This document shows positions 63,179 to 64,000 of a stretch of DNA of 64,000 bases, piece by piece. Every line of letters begins with the position of its first letter. The stretch's first letter is position 1. Below the pieces are notes generated by a model. The model searched no databases. It was not told the origin of the DNA and saw only the letters and a list, made by a program, of their open reading frames with translations. Source of the stretch: Brachynemurus nebulosus (Eukaryota > Arthropoda > Insecta > Neuroptera > Myrmeleontidae); assembly GCA_035578155.1 (NCBI GenBank), contig JAPWDM010000001.1, positions 16,222,725 through 16,286,724 on the forward strand, read 5' to 3'. The position numbers were made by a program, and so were the translations under genes.

Positions 63179-63228
63179 GTTTGTATTAATTAATGATACT
63201 TTTCTACTTTCAATTATACAATCTAGGA

Positions 63229-63589
63229 CAGGCCTCGGCAACCTTTATCTTTGGGGGTCAAAATCAATCAGAATGTGACTATGACCAAAAGATTTTGGGT
63301 CAGTGATATTTTCTTGTTAGAAATTTGAAAAAGTCAACTACAAGTTTTTGCATATTTTGTGAATAAAAGGAGAAAAGATAGGACACAATAAAAGATATGT
63401 ATGTATTTTAAAGGTTTAAATTTTTTGAAGGAAAAAATAAATCCAAAAGATATAAAGTTGAAAAAAGGGCAGCTAATCATTGAACTTATAATTTATATAT
63501 TATACTTTATTTTCGGAACTCAAGTAGGACATTTGAAACTGTCAAATGGACCTTTAGGTGACCCATGAGTCAAAAGTTGCTAGGACCTA
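63229..63589. mobile_element. hAT-like MITE in the carrier intron
   Basis: The left end CAGGCCTCGGCAACCTTTAT...GGGGTCA and right end TGACCCATGAGTCAAAAGTT-GCTAGGACCTA are imperfect inverted repeats. The flanking octamers ATCTAGGA (63221-63228) and ATCTAGAG (63590-63597) share six leading bases. CAGG-GTCGGCAACC ends are common in hAT elements. Confidence 0.55.
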
Positions 63590-63651
63590 ATCTAGAGCAT
63601 TTTCATAACTTTATTATTTTTGAAAATTGTATGTATTTTATTTTGTTGCAG

Positions 63652-63714
63652 TTTCTTACTTATGAACAGTATAAACAGTTCTTCTTATTTGGATCTCCAA
63701 CACCAACAGCTTTG
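63652..63714 (+). CDS. SLC25A21: Mitochondrial carrier, second coding exon
   Basis: A 63-bp exon entered through TTTTGTTGCAG and reading FLTYEQYKQFFLFGSPTPTA-L, phase 0 on both sides, with donor GTTAGT (63715). Joined to exon 1 it gives TPKRATKFLTYEQYKQF, the expected continuation into the second helix of SLC25A21-type carriers. Carrier repeats 2 and 3 must lie beyond base 64000. Confidence 0.87.
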
Positions 63715-64000
63715 GTTAGTATACCATACTTTAATTTTTTGTTAAAAATTCCCAGACAATTTTAAATCCTAAATATAGTATCCACTAGTATCCAAAGTGT
63801 ATTTTACTTTGATTTCATTTAAAGATAAGACATTACCATTAAAACTAACAATTTATCTTTTTCTAATTTATTCAGATTTGTTTTGATGTAATATTCAGTA
63901 TGTACTGAAATACAATTTCTAAGATATGTCTCAATAATACATAACCAGCTAAGTGGGTCGAGCATGTTTAGTCGATGATACGTAGACTGGTATATCGAAG
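63715..64000 (+). other. Carrier intron 2, partial
   Basis: It follows the GTTAGT donor. It is AT-rich, and no further carrier exon is seen before the window ends. Confidence 0.6.

Overview
The window is AT-rich nuclear DNA from an animal. Spliced genes, long introns and a dense load of non-autonomous DNA transposons point to an arthropod, most likely an insect. The order cannot be fixed from the sequence alone. Only two protein-coding genes can be supported, and both run off the window.

The left 38 kb is one gene on the minus strand, the pecanex (pcx) orthologue. I traced 13 exons between 38325 (start codon) and 425. Every splice phase agrees, and together they give 2,317 codons. The C-terminal exon(s) lie left of base 1. 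Pecanex is a very large multi-pass membrane protein with a conserved C-terminal domain; in Drosophila it is needed for Notch-dependent neurogenesis. Short introns of 60-83 bp alternate with long ones: intron 5 is about 11 kb, intron 1 about 7.2 kb, and introns 4, 9 and 11 about 3 kb each. The long introns are packed with inverted-repeat elements.

From about 38.4 to 62.87 kb I see no credible coding sequence. The interval is a mosaic of transposable-element relics and one satellite array. Elements with recognisable target duplications include a hAT-like element (8-bp duplication) holding a TA-flanked palindromic element; pogo/Tc1/mariner-like TA-flanked elements; PIF/Harbinger-like elements with 3-bp TTA or TAA duplications; a short Helitron with TC...CTAG ends; and a three-copy palindromic family at 40.3, 52.8 and 53.35 kb. 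The satellite at 48.8-50.3 kb has a unit of about 175 bp with alternating unit types.

At the right edge the plus strand carries the first two coding exons (62900-63178 and 63652-63714) of a mitochondrial carrier of the 2-oxodicarboxylate type (SLC25A21-like). It continues past base 64000. An intron separates the two exons and holds a small hAT-like element. The pcx and carrier genes diverge from the intergenic region, and nothing suggests a shared function.

The most informative structures are nested insertions: TTAA-flanked elements inside one another at 5.4-7.1 kb; a 3-kb TA-flanked element inside a probable Helitron at 17.9-22.3 kb; a four-part nest at 33.9-36.5 kb; and an insertion at 16711 whose pre-insertion site survives in a paralogous repeat near 47.06 kb. 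I found no clearly new gene system.
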